Positions 10,241-17,851 of a DNA stretch of 28,405 bases are shown piece by piece. Origin of the DNA: an uncultured Eubacteriales bacterium (GTDB lineage: Bacteria > Bacillota > Clostridia > Christensenellales > Borkfalkiaceae); assembly GCA_900540805.1 (NCBI GenBank), contig UQHL01000028.1, forward strand, positions 1-28,405, written 5' to 3'. Position 1 is the first letter of the stretch; every line of letters begins with the position of its first letter. Below the pieces are notes generated by a model, which was given only the letters and a program-made list of their open reading frames with translations, did no database searches and was not told the DNA's origin. Position numbers and translations under genes: made by a program.

Positions 10241-10280
10241 ACAAAAGGGCCCGTCGGAAACTTCCGACGGGCCCTTTTGT
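10241..10280. terminator. Strong intrinsic terminator after veg
   Basis: Arms of 19 bases (ACAAAAGGGCCCGTCGGAA and its complement) pair perfectly around a two-base centre, with a run of A before and T after. The symmetry makes it usable in both directions. It closes the uvrB-uvrA-veg unit. Confidence 0.9.
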
Positions 10281-10305
10281 ACGGCAAAACAGAGGTAGGG
10301 ATTGC

Positions 10306-10329
10306 GGCGGACGCGGAAAGTCGTCCGCC
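10306..10329. other. Hairpin in the sipL upstream region
   Basis: GGCGGACG (10306-10313) and CGTCCGCC (10322-10329) form a perfect 8-bp stem with an 8-base loop, followed by TCTTTG. It is upstream of the sipL promoter. It may be a second weak terminator; nothing else is seen in 10281-10390. Confidence 0.4.
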
Positions 10330-10391
10330 TCTTTGAAAAGCCGTTTCGACAGAAAAACCGAAAAACTTTGCCGCGGATTTTTTTAAGGCGG

Positions 10392-10420
10392 TCATAAACG
10401 CCGCGCCTCGGTCATAGAAT
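10392..10420 (+). promoter_or_regulatory. Sigma-E-type promoter of sipL
   Basis: TCATA (10392-10396), then exactly 16 bases after the ATA, CATAGAAT (10413-10420). This matches ATA-N16-cATAcanT with one mismatch in the -10. Transcription would start near 10427 and leave a leader of about 60 bases before AAGGAG. Expression in the mother cell suits a coat/cortex factor; C. difficile sipL is sigma-E dependent. Confidence 0.7.
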
Positions 10421-10489
10421 GATAAGGCAAACAGAAAAAATTTTTTCGGCGCGGCGGCCTTCGTCGGTTTCGGCCGAAAAGGAGTGGCA

Positions 10490-11983
10490 ATGATCAAACC
10501 GCATTTTGAAACTTATCGCTATACGACGGAGATCTGCAAAACGGGCAGTCAGTCGATCGTCGAATGCCGCCTGGCGGGCAGCGAAATTTCAAGTATTCTC
10601 GCCATTTACGCCAAGGCGGTCCCCACCGAATGTACCTGCGCGGACGGCGAGGTGCGCTATAACGGCAAGCTTTTCCTCAACATCGTCTATGAAGACGCCG
10701 ACCGCAAGGTCTGTCGCGCGGAGCGCGGAGCCGAGTTTTCTCACCGTGCGGAATCGGAGGCGGTGACGCCCGCGTGTTTCGCCAAGGCGGAACTCAACAC
10801 GGACAACGTTTCCTACCGCCGCGAGGGCTCGGGGCTTTATATTTCGGTTATCATCGGCGCCGACATTTCGGTATATGGCACGGCGCAGGCGGAATATCTT
10901 TCCGACGGCGAGGGCATCGTGGCGAAAAAGAACCCGCAGGCGATCGTCAAGACGGTGTGCGTTTCGGGCGAAGCGGAGACGGACGACGAATTTGAAACCG
11001 ATTACATAGGCGACATTCTCATGCACAGCGAAAACGTGTGCGTCAGCTATGTCACGGCCGAGGCGGGGCAGATTTCCGTTTCGGGAGAAATCAATCTGAA
11101 TATCTGCGCCTTAAAGAGCGATCTGTCGCTTTGCTCCTACGAGCGGCTGGTTCCCTTCCGTCTGGAAATCCCCTGCGACGAGGCGATGCCCAAACTGCCC
11201 GCGTCCGCAAAGGTGCACGTAAAGTCGGCGGTGCTGACGGCGGGCACGGACGAGGAAAAGGGCAAGTGCAAGATCGACGCGGAATTTATTTTGAGCGCCG
11301 ACTGCGAATTGTATATCCGCGACGAAATCCCCGCCTGCGAGGATATCTTCTCGCCCGAATGTGAGCTTTCCTATAAAAAAGAGGTAAAGAAGGGCAGATA
11401 TTTAAGCGATATTCTCCGCTTTACCGAGCGCGTGAGCGGCGCGGCTTCCCTGTCTGTGCCCATCGACTACGCCTCGGCGCTTCAGGCGGCGGTGCTGCCC
11501 CGCGCGGAAATCTCCTGCCGCCGCGGAGAAAACGGCGGCGAGGCGGAGGGCGCGATTTTCGCGGACGTGATGCTGTGCGACGCGGACGGCGTGCACCGCA
11601 GCGCGGAGCTCTCCCTTCCCTTCCTGTTCCCCGTCAAATTCGAGGAAGGCTGTATCGCGGAAGCGGAAGCCACCGTCTGCGGCCTGAGCGTGCGTCAGCG
11701 CCGCGAGGGGGAAGCCGAAGCGGAGGCCACCCTGAAAGTGACCTTGAAGCTCTATAAGGAGACGACGGCGGAATATATTTCCGAAACGGAGGAGGGCGAG
11801 GCGTACAAGGAAAACGACAGCGCCATTTCCATCTTTATCCCGCGCGCGGGCGACGGATTGTGGGAAATTGCCAAACAACTGAAGCGGCCGCCCGAAGAGG
11901 TGGAAAAGAGCAATCCCGAACTGAAATTCCCCGTCAAGGAAGGGGAAAGGATCTTCATTTACCGCCAGAAGACGGCCGAGTGA
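10490..11983 (+). CDS. sipL: SipL-like spore protein: SPOCS (DUF3794) repeats plus LysM
   Basis: A 497-aa soluble protein with no signal peptide. Residues about 1-440 are beta-rich repeats of the DUF3794/SPOCS type, with recurrent patterns such as VECRLAGSEISSILAIYAKAV and ISVSGEINLNICALK. Residues about 443-493 are a LysM domain (IPRAGDGLWEIAKQL...NPELKFPVKEGERIFIY). This order is that of C. difficile SipL, which binds SpoIVA through its LysM domain and couples coat and cortex formation in the mother cell. The start at 10490 is chosen because GGAG (10481-10484) lies five bases upstream; a GTG at 10484 overlaps that site. A sigma-E-type promoter lies upstream. No SpoIVA gene is in the window, so the partner is inferred. 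Confidence 0.88.
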   Translation: MIKPHFETYRYTTEICKTGSQSIVECRLAGSEISSILAIYAKAVPTECTCADGEVRYNGKLFLNIVYEDADRKVCRAERGAEFSHRAESEAVTPACFAKAELNTDNVSYRREGSGLYISVIIGADISVYGTAQAEYLSDGEGIVAKKNPQAIVKTVCVSGEAETDDEFETDYIGDILMHSENVCVSYVTAEAGQISVSGEINLNICALKSDLSLCSYERLVPFRLEIPCDEAMPKLPASAKVHVKSAVLTAGTDEEKGKCKIDAEFILSADCELYIRDEIPACEDIFSPECELSYKKEVKKGRYLSDILRFTERVSGAASLSVPIDYASALQAAVLPRAEISCRRGENGGEAEGAIFADVMLCDADGVHRSAELSLPFLFPVKFEEGCIAEAEATVCGLSVRQRREGEAEAEATLKVTLKLYKETTAEYISETEEGEAYKENDSAISIFIPRAGDGLWEIAKQLKRPPEEVEKSNPELKFPVKEGERIFIYRQKTAE

Positions 11984-12033
11984 GCGGAAAAAACGAAAAA
12001 TAGGAAAAAAATTCTTGAAAACCCTCTAAAATC

Positions 12034-12062
12034 TTGAAATTTAGGGAAAAGTATGCTACAAT
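12034..12062 (+). promoter_or_regulatory. Sigma-A promoter of ispE
   Basis: TTGAAA at 12034-12039, spacer 17, TACAAT at 12057-12062, with TG at 12054-12055 making an extended -10 (TGCTACAAT). Expected start is near 12069, giving a leader of about 50 bases. Confidence 0.75.
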
Positions 12063-12080
12063 AGAAGCCAGAAAATCTCG

Positions 12081-12104
12081 GCGGCGGGGAATTTCCTCCG
12101 CCGC
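12081..12104 (+). other. GC-rich hairpin in the ispE leader
   Basis: GCGGCGGGG (12081-12089) pairs with CCTCCGCCGC (12095-12104) apart from one bulged T; the loop is AATTT. It lies between the predicted transcript start and the GGGGG before the ispE ATG, with no T tract. It may stabilise the mRNA or affect ribosome access. Confidence 0.4.
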
Positions 12105-12118
12105 TATGGGGGTTTTGC

Positions 12119-13051
12119 ATGAATACCGTAAAGATAAAGTCCTATGCGAAGGTCAATCTGACCCTCGACGTCACGGGCAGGGCGGGCGGATATCACCTGC
12201 TCGATTCCTTCGTCGCAAGCGTCGATTTGTTCGACCTCGTCTGCGTAAGGAAACGGAAGGACAAGCTGGTGTCGGTGACGATGCACGGCATGGACGGCGA
12301 AGGGATTCCGCCCGAAAGGAACAACGCGCTTAAGGCGGGCGAAGCGTTTGTCGGGCGCTTTTCCACCGCGGGCGCGGACGTGACGGTGTATAAAAACATT
12401 CCCATGGGCGCGGGGCTGGGCGGCTCGTCGGCGGACGCCGCGGGCGTTTTGAACGCCATGGCCAAGCTGTACGGGATAGACGACAAAGCGGCGCTGGGCG
12501 AGCTTGCCGACGCGCTCGGAAGCGATACGCGGTATATGCTGGACGGCGGCTTTTGCCGCATGCGGGGGCGGGGCGAAAAGCTTACCTTTCTCCCTGCGGA
12601 CAAAAAAACGATGCACTTTTTGCTGATCTGTCCGAAAAGCTCCGTAGCGTCGGGGGAGTGTTACGCGGAATACGACCGCGCGCCCCTGCTTTCGTCCGCG
12701 ACGGAAAGCTGTATCGGCGCCTTTGGGCGCGGAGACATAAAAGAGGCGGGCAGGTATTTGACAAACGCGCTCTATCCCGCCGCGGCGCGGTTAAACCCCG
12801 ACGTGGAAAAGGCCTTGAAGGAAGCGCAGAGCTTTTTTCCGCTGGGCGCGGCGATGACGGGCTCGGGAAGCGGCGTGCTTGCGCTGTTCGAAACGAAGGA
12901 GCTTTGCGATTGGGCGCGGAGCCGTTATCGGGGGAAGTTCCGCACCTATACGGTGAGTACGCTTGTCCCGCGGGAAAAGAAAAAAATATTCCGTTCGCCG
13001 TTCGTATTGACGGCCGAGGAACGGGAAATTTCCTCTTTCAAAGAGGAGTAA
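12119..13051 (+). CDS. ispE: 4-diphosphocytidyl-2-C-methyl-D-erythritol kinase
   Basis: IspE phosphorylates CDP-methylerythritol with ATP in the MEP pathway to isoprenoid precursors; it is a cytoplasmic GHMP-family kinase. The 310-aa protein has the N-terminal KSYAKVNLTLDV with the catalytic lysine, the ATP-binding GHMP loop PMGAGLGGSSADAAG at about 94-108, the catalytic aspartate in LGSD near 140, GRGEKL, and the C-terminal GSGSGVLALFE. Most relatives have DVPF after LGS; here it reads DTRY, a small divergence next to the active site that keeps the aspartate. It is the first gene of a two-gene unit with the membrane protein at 13066, 14 bases on. Confidence 0.96.
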   Translation: MNTVKIKSYAKVNLTLDVTGRAGGYHLLDSFVASVDLFDLVCVRKRKDKLVSVTMHGMDGEGIPPERNNALKAGEAFVGRFSTAGADVTVYKNIPMGAGLGGSSADAAGVLNAMAKLYGIDDKAALGELADALGSDTRYMLDGGFCRMRGRGEKLTFLPADKKTMHFLLICPKSSVASGECYAEYDRAPLLSSATESCIGAFGRGDIKEAGRYLTNALYPAAARLNPDVEKALKEAQSFFPLGAAMTGSGSGVLALFETKELCDWARSRYRGKFRTYTVSTLVPREKKKIFRSPFVLTAEEREISSFKEE

Positions 13052-13065
13052 ATCAGGAGACGATC

Positions 13066-14082
13066 ATGGAAGAAAGAATTATTGACGACGAATACGCAAG
13101 GGGAATCCGACTGAAGAAGACGAAGGACGGCTATATAGACGCCACGGACGAGCTTGCGGAAAAAGAACGCAGGGCCGCGGAGGAGCTCGAAGCGGACGAA
13201 CTCAACGCCACGGCCGAAGAGGAAAACGAAGCCGCGGGCGAAACGGAGGAGACGCTTGTCCTCGACGGACTGGACGAAAGCCTCGAAGAGACGGCGGGGG
13301 AAGAGGTGACGTTTGAATTCCCCGACCTCGAGGAGGACGACGAGGACCTCGTCAACCTGACGCCCGAGGAGGCGATTGCCCTCCGCAAGCAGAAAGAGGC
13401 GGAGGAAGCGGAACGCAAGGCTACCTATAAAAGGCTGTGCGAGGAAGGCGAGGAATTGCTGGTGTCGGGAAGCTTCAAAGCGGCGGAACTGAAATTTGAA
13501 AAGGCCCTCGGGTACGACGAGGAGGCCGTGGAAGCGGCGGTGGGGTATTGGCGGTCGAAGACGTCCGATTTTACCTCTCCCGACGCGCTCGCCGAGGAAT
13601 ATGCCGAAACGGGCTTCGAAAGCCTGGAAAACGACCTCGGGGAAAGCGCCGTCGAAAAGATCAAGGAAAGGTATAAATCGGTATTCGAAGGCCGCCTGGC
13701 GGCGCTTGAGGAGGAAGAAAAGCCCCTCGAAGCGGAGGTTTTGGAAAAACAGGAAAAGAGGCGCGCCATTTTGAAAAAGCGCATTTCTTCGGCGCTTAAA
13801 AAGACGCTTTGCACGGGCATTCCCATGGCGGTTCTGCTGATCTGCACGATCGTGTTCGGCGTGCGTATCCCCACCCGTCTGGACGGGCTGTTCGTCGGGC
13901 TGACCATCGGCGCGGGAATCGCATGCTTCATTTGCTTTATCCTGTTCGGGGTCTTTGCCAACAAGCTGGTAAACGCGCGGCGCATCAATCGCGCCAACGA
14001 GGATCTTTCCTCTACGGAGGACGGGGAAAAGCTGTTGAAGATCCGCGCGTATAAGGAATTGTATTCGCACTTCGTCGGCTGA
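13066..14082 (+). CDS. Acidic TPR-like membrane protein, 338 aa, function unknown
   Basis: I do not recognise this family. The start at 13066 follows CAGGAG with a spacing of six to seven bases; the frame is open further upstream only inside ispE. Residues about 20-110 are strongly acidic (Glu/Asp-rich, probably disordered). Residues 119-155 look like one TPR helix pair (YKRLCEEGEELLVSGSFKAAELKFEKAL), and 200-245 look like coiled coil. Two hydrophobic segments follow at about 246-267 and 274-299, then a short polar tail. The large acidic part is probably cytoplasmic. It is co-transcribed with ispE and closed by a terminator at 14101-14133, but the function is unlikely to be deducible from ispE alone. 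Confidence 0.8.
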   Translation: MEERIIDDEYARGIRLKKTKDGYIDATDELAEKERRAAEELEADELNATAEEENEAAGETEETLVLDGLDESLEETAGEEVTFEFPDLEEDDEDLVNLTPEEAIALRKQKEAEEAERKATYKRLCEEGEELLVSGSFKAAELKFEKALGYDEEAVEAAVGYWRSKTSDFTSPDALAEEYAETGFESLENDLGESAVEKIKERYKSVFEGRLAALEEEEKPLEAEVLEKQEKRRAILKKRISSALKKTLCTGIPMAVLLICTIVFGVRIPTRLDGLFVGLTIGAGIACFICFILFGVFANKLVNARRINRANEDLSSTEDGEKLLKIRAYKELYSHFVG

Positions 14083-14100
14083 AGCCGATCGGAGGGCAGG

Positions 14101-14133
14101 GAGCGGGGAAAACATTTTCGCCCGCTCTTTTTT
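14101..14133 (+). terminator. Intrinsic terminator after the ispE unit
   Basis: GAGCGGG pairs with CCCGCTC, and GAAAA with TTTTC inside it, leaving one bulged G; a run of seven T residues follows immediately. Confidence 0.88.
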
Positions 14134-14148
14134 ATGCCCTTTTTATCC

Positions 14149-14178
14149 TTGATTTTTTTTCCGAAAGCGTGGTATAAT
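14149..14178 (+). promoter_or_regulatory. Sigma-A promoter of the ABC exporter operon
   Basis: TTGATT at 14149-14154, spacer 18, TATAAT at 14173-14178, with TG at 14170-14171 giving an extended -10 (TGGTATAAT). Expected start is near 14185, about 26 bases before the ATG. It follows the terminator directly, so the operon is independent. Confidence 0.75.
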
Positions 14179-14210
14179 AATTCGGATATAAATCGTATGA
14201 TGGGAACGCT

Positions 14211-16022
14211 ATGAAAAAAATTTTACCCTATTTCAAACCATATAAGGCGGAGAGCCTTCTCGGGCCGCTTTTCAAGCTGCTGGAGGCGACCTTCGAGCTC
14301 GTCGTCCCTTTTATCGTCGCGCTGATCATCGATAAAGGGCTGGGCGCGCGGGTGGACGGTGGATATCCTTATGCGGATAAGTCCTATATCGCAATTATGT
14401 GCGCGGTGCTGGGCGGGTTCGGGCTCGTCGGGCTGGTGTGCGCGGTTACGGCGCAGTATTTTGCCGCCAAGGCCGCCACGGGCGTTTCGACGCAGCTGAG
14501 AAAGGCGCTGTTTGCAAAGCTTCAGTCCTTAAGCTATTCGGATATGGATACGCTGGGCACCTCCGCGATGCTCACCCGCATGACCAACGACGTCAATCAG
14601 CTTCAGTCGGGGATCAATATGGTGTTGAGGCTGTTTCTGCGTTCCCCGTTTATCGTGTTCGGCGCGATGATCATGGCGTTTTTCATCGACCGTCATTCGG
14701 CGCTGGTGTTCGTCGGGACGATCCCCGTCCTGAGCGCGGTGGTGTTCGCCGTTATGCTGGTGTGCATGCCTTTATATAAAAAGTCGCAGGGGAAGCTGGA
14801 CAAAGTGCTGCTTTCGACGCGCGAAAACCTCACGGGCGCGCGCGTGCTCCGCGCCTTCTGCAAGGAGGACGATGAAAAGAGGCTCTTTGCCGAGCGCAAC
14901 GGCGAACTGACCAAAAGCCAGAAATTTGTCGGCGGGATCAGCGCGCTGATGAATCCGCTGACCTACGCTCTCATCAACGGCGCGATTATCGTGCTGATTT
15001 ACGTCGGCGCATTGCGCGTCGATTACGGAAATCTTTCGCAGGGCAGCGTGTTGGCGCTGTATAACCTGATGACGCAGATTCTCGTGGAACTGATCAAGCT
15101 TGCCAACCTGATCATCACCGTCACCAAGGCGGCGGCGTGCGGGAGCCGTATCGAGGGGGTGCTGGACATGGAGAGCTCGTTAAAGCTGTTGCCCGCGGGC
15201 GAAGAAAATACTTCCGCGGGCGGCAAGGGAGAAGGCTCAATCGTATCGGAAAGCGGCGAAACTTTACAGGCGTTTGTCGAATTCGACCGCGTGAGCATGC
15301 GGTATAAAGGCGGCGGAGAAAATTCGCTTACGGATATAGACTTCCGCTTAAAGCGCGGCGAAACGGTGGGGGTCATCGGCGGAACGGGTTCGGGAAAGAC
15401 GACGCTCGTCAATCTCGTGCCGCACTTTTACGACGTAACGGAGGGGAGCGTAAGGGTGGCGGGCAAAGACGTGCGCGCGTACGATCCCAAAGTCCTGCGC
15501 GATAAAATCGGCGTGGTGCCGCAAAAGGCGGTGCTGTTCAAGGGCACGATCCGCGAAAATCTGCAATGGGGAAAAGCGGACGCGACGGACGAGGAGCTGA
15601 TGGCGGCGGCAAGAGCGGCGCAGGCGGATAAGGTGATCGAGGACAAGGGCGGGCTGGACGCGCCCGTCGAGCAGGGGGGAAGAAATTTTTCGGGCGGACA
15701 AAAGCAAAGGCTGACGATCGCCCGCGCGCTTGTGCGCAGGCCCGAAATCCTGATTTTGGACGATTCGGCGTCCGCGCTCGATTACGCGACGGACGCGGCG
15801 CTCCGCCGCGCGCTGAAGGAGCTGGATTACGCCCCGACGGTATTCGTCGTTTCCCAGCGCACGTCCGCGATGAACGGCGCGGACAAAATCGTCGTGCTCG
15901 ACGAGGGCAGGGCGGCGGGCATCGGCACCCACGAGGAGCTTTTGAAGGATTGCCCCGTCTATCGGGAAATCTACGAATCCCAGCATAAAAAGGAAGGCGG
16001 CGAAAGGAGGGCGGAAGCATGA
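14211..16022 (+). CDS. ABC exporter half-transporter with degenerate catalytic site (TM287-like)
   Basis: A 603-aa half-transporter: a six-helix export domain (about 1-310), then an ATP-binding domain with Walker A GGTGSGKTT (near 388), signature FSGGQKQR (near 493) and Walker B LILDD (near 516). The residue after Walker B is Asp instead of the catalytic Glu, and the H-loop His is Gln (VVSQR). Both changes mark the degenerate-site partner of heterodimeric exporters such as TM287/288, LmrCD and BmrCD. A GGGA about six bases before the ATG supports the start. It overlaps the next gene by four bases (ATGA), which suggests translational coupling and a 1:1 complex. Substrate unknown; drugs or lipids are typical for the family. 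Confidence 0.93.
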   Translation: MKKILPYFKPYKAESLLGPLFKLLEATFELVVPFIVALIIDKGLGARVDGGYPYADKSYIAIMCAVLGGFGLVGLVCAVTAQYFAAKAATGVSTQLRKALFAKLQSLSYSDMDTLGTSAMLTRMTNDVNQLQSGINMVLRLFLRSPFIVFGAMIMAFFIDRHSALVFVGTIPVLSAVVFAVMLVCMPLYKKSQGKLDKVLLSTRENLTGARVLRAFCKEDDEKRLFAERNGELTKSQKFVGGISALMNPLTYALINGAIIVLIYVGALRVDYGNLSQGSVLALYNLMTQILVELIKLANLIITVTKAAACGSRIEGVLDMESSLKLLPAGEENTSAGGKGEGSIVSESGETLQAFVEFDRVSMRYKGGGENSLTDIDFRLKRGETVGVIGGTGSGKTTLVNLVPHFYDVTEGSVRVAGKDVRAYDPKVLRDKIGVVPQKAVLFKGTIRENLQWGKADATDEELMAAARAAQADKVIEDKGGLDAPVEQGGRNFSGGQKQRLTIARALVRRPEILILDDSASALDYATDAALRRALKELDYAPTVFVVSQRTSAMNGADKIVVLDEGRAAGIGTHEELLKDCPVYREIYESQHKKEGGERRAEA

Positions 16023-17809
16023 AGCGCAAAAATATTGCCGCGGCGCGCTCCGCGGGCGTTTCTTCGGCTAAGTCGAAGGTGCGCAAGGGCACCGTGAAAC
16101 AGGTGCTCCGCTACGTCGGGAAATACCCCTTTTCCCTTTCGGCAACCCTGCTTTTGGCAATCGTGACGGTGGGCTTTACGCTCTACGTTCCCATTCTCAT
16201 CGGCGACGCCATGGATTGTATCGTAGAGGCGGGAAAAGTGGATTTTTCCGCGCTCAAGCTTATATTTTTCAAAATCGGCGCTTCGGTGGGGATTACCGCC
16301 GTCGCACAGTGGAGCATGAGCGCGCTCAACAATCGCATCACCTATAACGTCTTGCGGGATATCCGCGCGGACGCCTTTGCGAAAATTTCCGTCTTGCCGC
16401 TCAAGTACCTCGATTCCCATTCCCACGGGGAGACGGTCAGCCGCATCATCGCGGACGCCGATCAGTTCGCCGACGGACTTCTGATGGGATTTACGCAGTT
16501 CTTTTCGGGGATTTTGACCATTTTCGGCACGCTTGCGTTTATGCTGGCGACAAATTGGAAAATCGCGCTGGTCGTCGTGTTCGTCACCCCGCTTTCCCTC
16601 TTCGTGGCGAAGTATATTTCTTCGCACACCTACACATTCTTTAAGAAACAATCGGAGACGCGGGGGGAACAGACCGCCTTCACCGAGGAGGCGATCGCGG
16701 GGCTTAAGACCGTGCAGGCCTTTTCCCACGAAGCGGAAAACATGGAGAAGTTCGACGAGATCAACAAACGGCTGGAAAAGACCTCGCTCGACGCCACGTT
16801 CTATTCGTCTCTGACCAACCCGACCACTCGCTTTATCAACAATCTCGTCTATGCGCTGGTGGCGCTGATCGGCGCGCTGAACATCGCCGCCGGCGGTGCG
16901 TTTACGGTGGGCAAGCTGACGACGTTTCTTTCCTATGCCAATCAATACACCAAGCCCTTCAACGAAATCTCGGGAGTGGTCACCGAGCTGCAAAACGCGA
17001 TCGCCTGCGCCTCGCGGATTTTCGAGCTTCTCGACGAAGAGGAACAGCCCTCCGATGCGGGGAACAAGGAGCTGAAGAGGGCGGAGGGAAACGTATCTTT
17101 GGAAAACGTCTGCTTTTCCTATCGTCCCCGGCAGAAGCTGATCGAAAATCTTTCTTTGTCCGTCCAACCCGGCCGCCGCGTCGCAATCGTCGGGCCGACG
17201 GGCTGCGGCAAAACGACGCTCATCAATTTGCTGATGCGGTTTTACGACGTGACGGGCGGCAGCGTAAAGGTGGAGGGGGAGGACGTGCGGGAGATTACGA
17301 GACGGTCCCTGCGGTCGAATTACGGCATGGTGCTTCAGGAAACCTGGCTCAAGAGCGGAACCGTGCGGGACAATATCCGCATGGGCCGTCCCGACGCGGG
17401 CGACGAAGAGCTTGTCGCCGCGGCGAAGGCGTCTCACGCCGACGGCTTTATCCGCAGGCTTTCAGACGGCTACGACACGGTGCTTTCCGAGGACGGAGGA
17501 AGCCTGTCGCAGGGGCAGAAACAGCTTTTGTGCATTGCGAGGATCATGCTCTGCCTGCCGCCCATGCTCATTCTCGACGAGGCCACCTCCTCGATCGACA
17601 CGCGCACGGAAATGAAGATCAGCGACGCCTTCGATACGTTGATGAAAGGACGAACCTCCTTCGTCGTAGCGCATCGGCTCTCCACCGTCCGCACCGCCGA
17701 CACCATTCTTGTCATGAACGCGGGGCGGATCGTCGAACAGGGAACGCACGCGCAGCTTCTCGCAAAGAAGGGATTTTATTACGACCTTTACAACAGCCAG
17801 TTCAGTTGA
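16019..17809 (+). CDS. ABC exporter half-transporter with intact catalytic Glu (TM288-like)
   Basis: The 596-aa partner of the preceding protein. The transmembrane domain spans about 25-340 and the ATP-binding domain follows: Walker A GPTGCGKTT (near 391), signature LSQGQKQLL (near 496; Q replaces G of LSGGQ), Walker B LILDEATSSID with the catalytic Glu (near 520), and H-loop VVAHRLSTV. An intact Glu and His together with a modified signature are what the TM288 side of such heterodimers shows: one of the two composite sites hydrolyses ATP, the other mainly binds it. An arginine- and lysine-rich N-terminus precedes the first helix. ClC is 42 bases downstream in the same direction. Confidence 0.93.
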   Translation: MKRKNIAAARSAGVSSAKSKVRKGTVKQVLRYVGKYPFSLSATLLLAIVTVGFTLYVPILIGDAMDCIVEAGKVDFSALKLIFFKIGASVGITAVAQWSMSALNNRITYNVLRDIRADAFAKISVLPLKYLDSHSHGETVSRIIADADQFADGLLMGFTQFFSGILTIFGTLAFMLATNWKIALVVVFVTPLSLFVAKYISSHTYTFFKKQSETRGEQTAFTEEAIAGLKTVQAFSHEAENMEKFDEINKRLEKTSLDATFYSSLTNPTTRFINNLVYALVALIGALNIAAGGAFTVGKLTTFLSYANQYTKPFNEISGVVTELQNAIACASRIFELLDEEEQPSDAGNKELKRAEGNVSLENVCFSYRPRQKLIENLSLSVQPGRRVAIVGPTGCGKTTLINLLMRFYDVTGGSVKVEGEDVREITRRSLRSNYGMVLQETWLKSGTVRDNIRMGRPDAGDEELVAAAKASHADGFIRRLSDGYDTVLSEDGGSLSQGQKQLLCIARIMLCLPPMLILDEATSSIDTRTEMKISDAFDTLMKGRTSFVVAHRLSTVRTADTILVMNAGRIVEQGTHAQLLAKKGFYYDLYNSQFS

Positions 17810-17851
17810 TGGACGGCGGGCGCCGAAAGAAGGCATACGAAACGAAAGTGT

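Noticed and set aside
12553..13065. Upstream extension of the acidic membrane protein gene
   Set aside because: It lies inside ispE in a different frame; CAGGAG before 13066 marks the start.
17810..17851. Fluoride riboswitch before the ClC gene
   Set aside because: Only 42 bases separate it from the ABC gene, with no room for that structure, and the ClC motifs are chloride-type.
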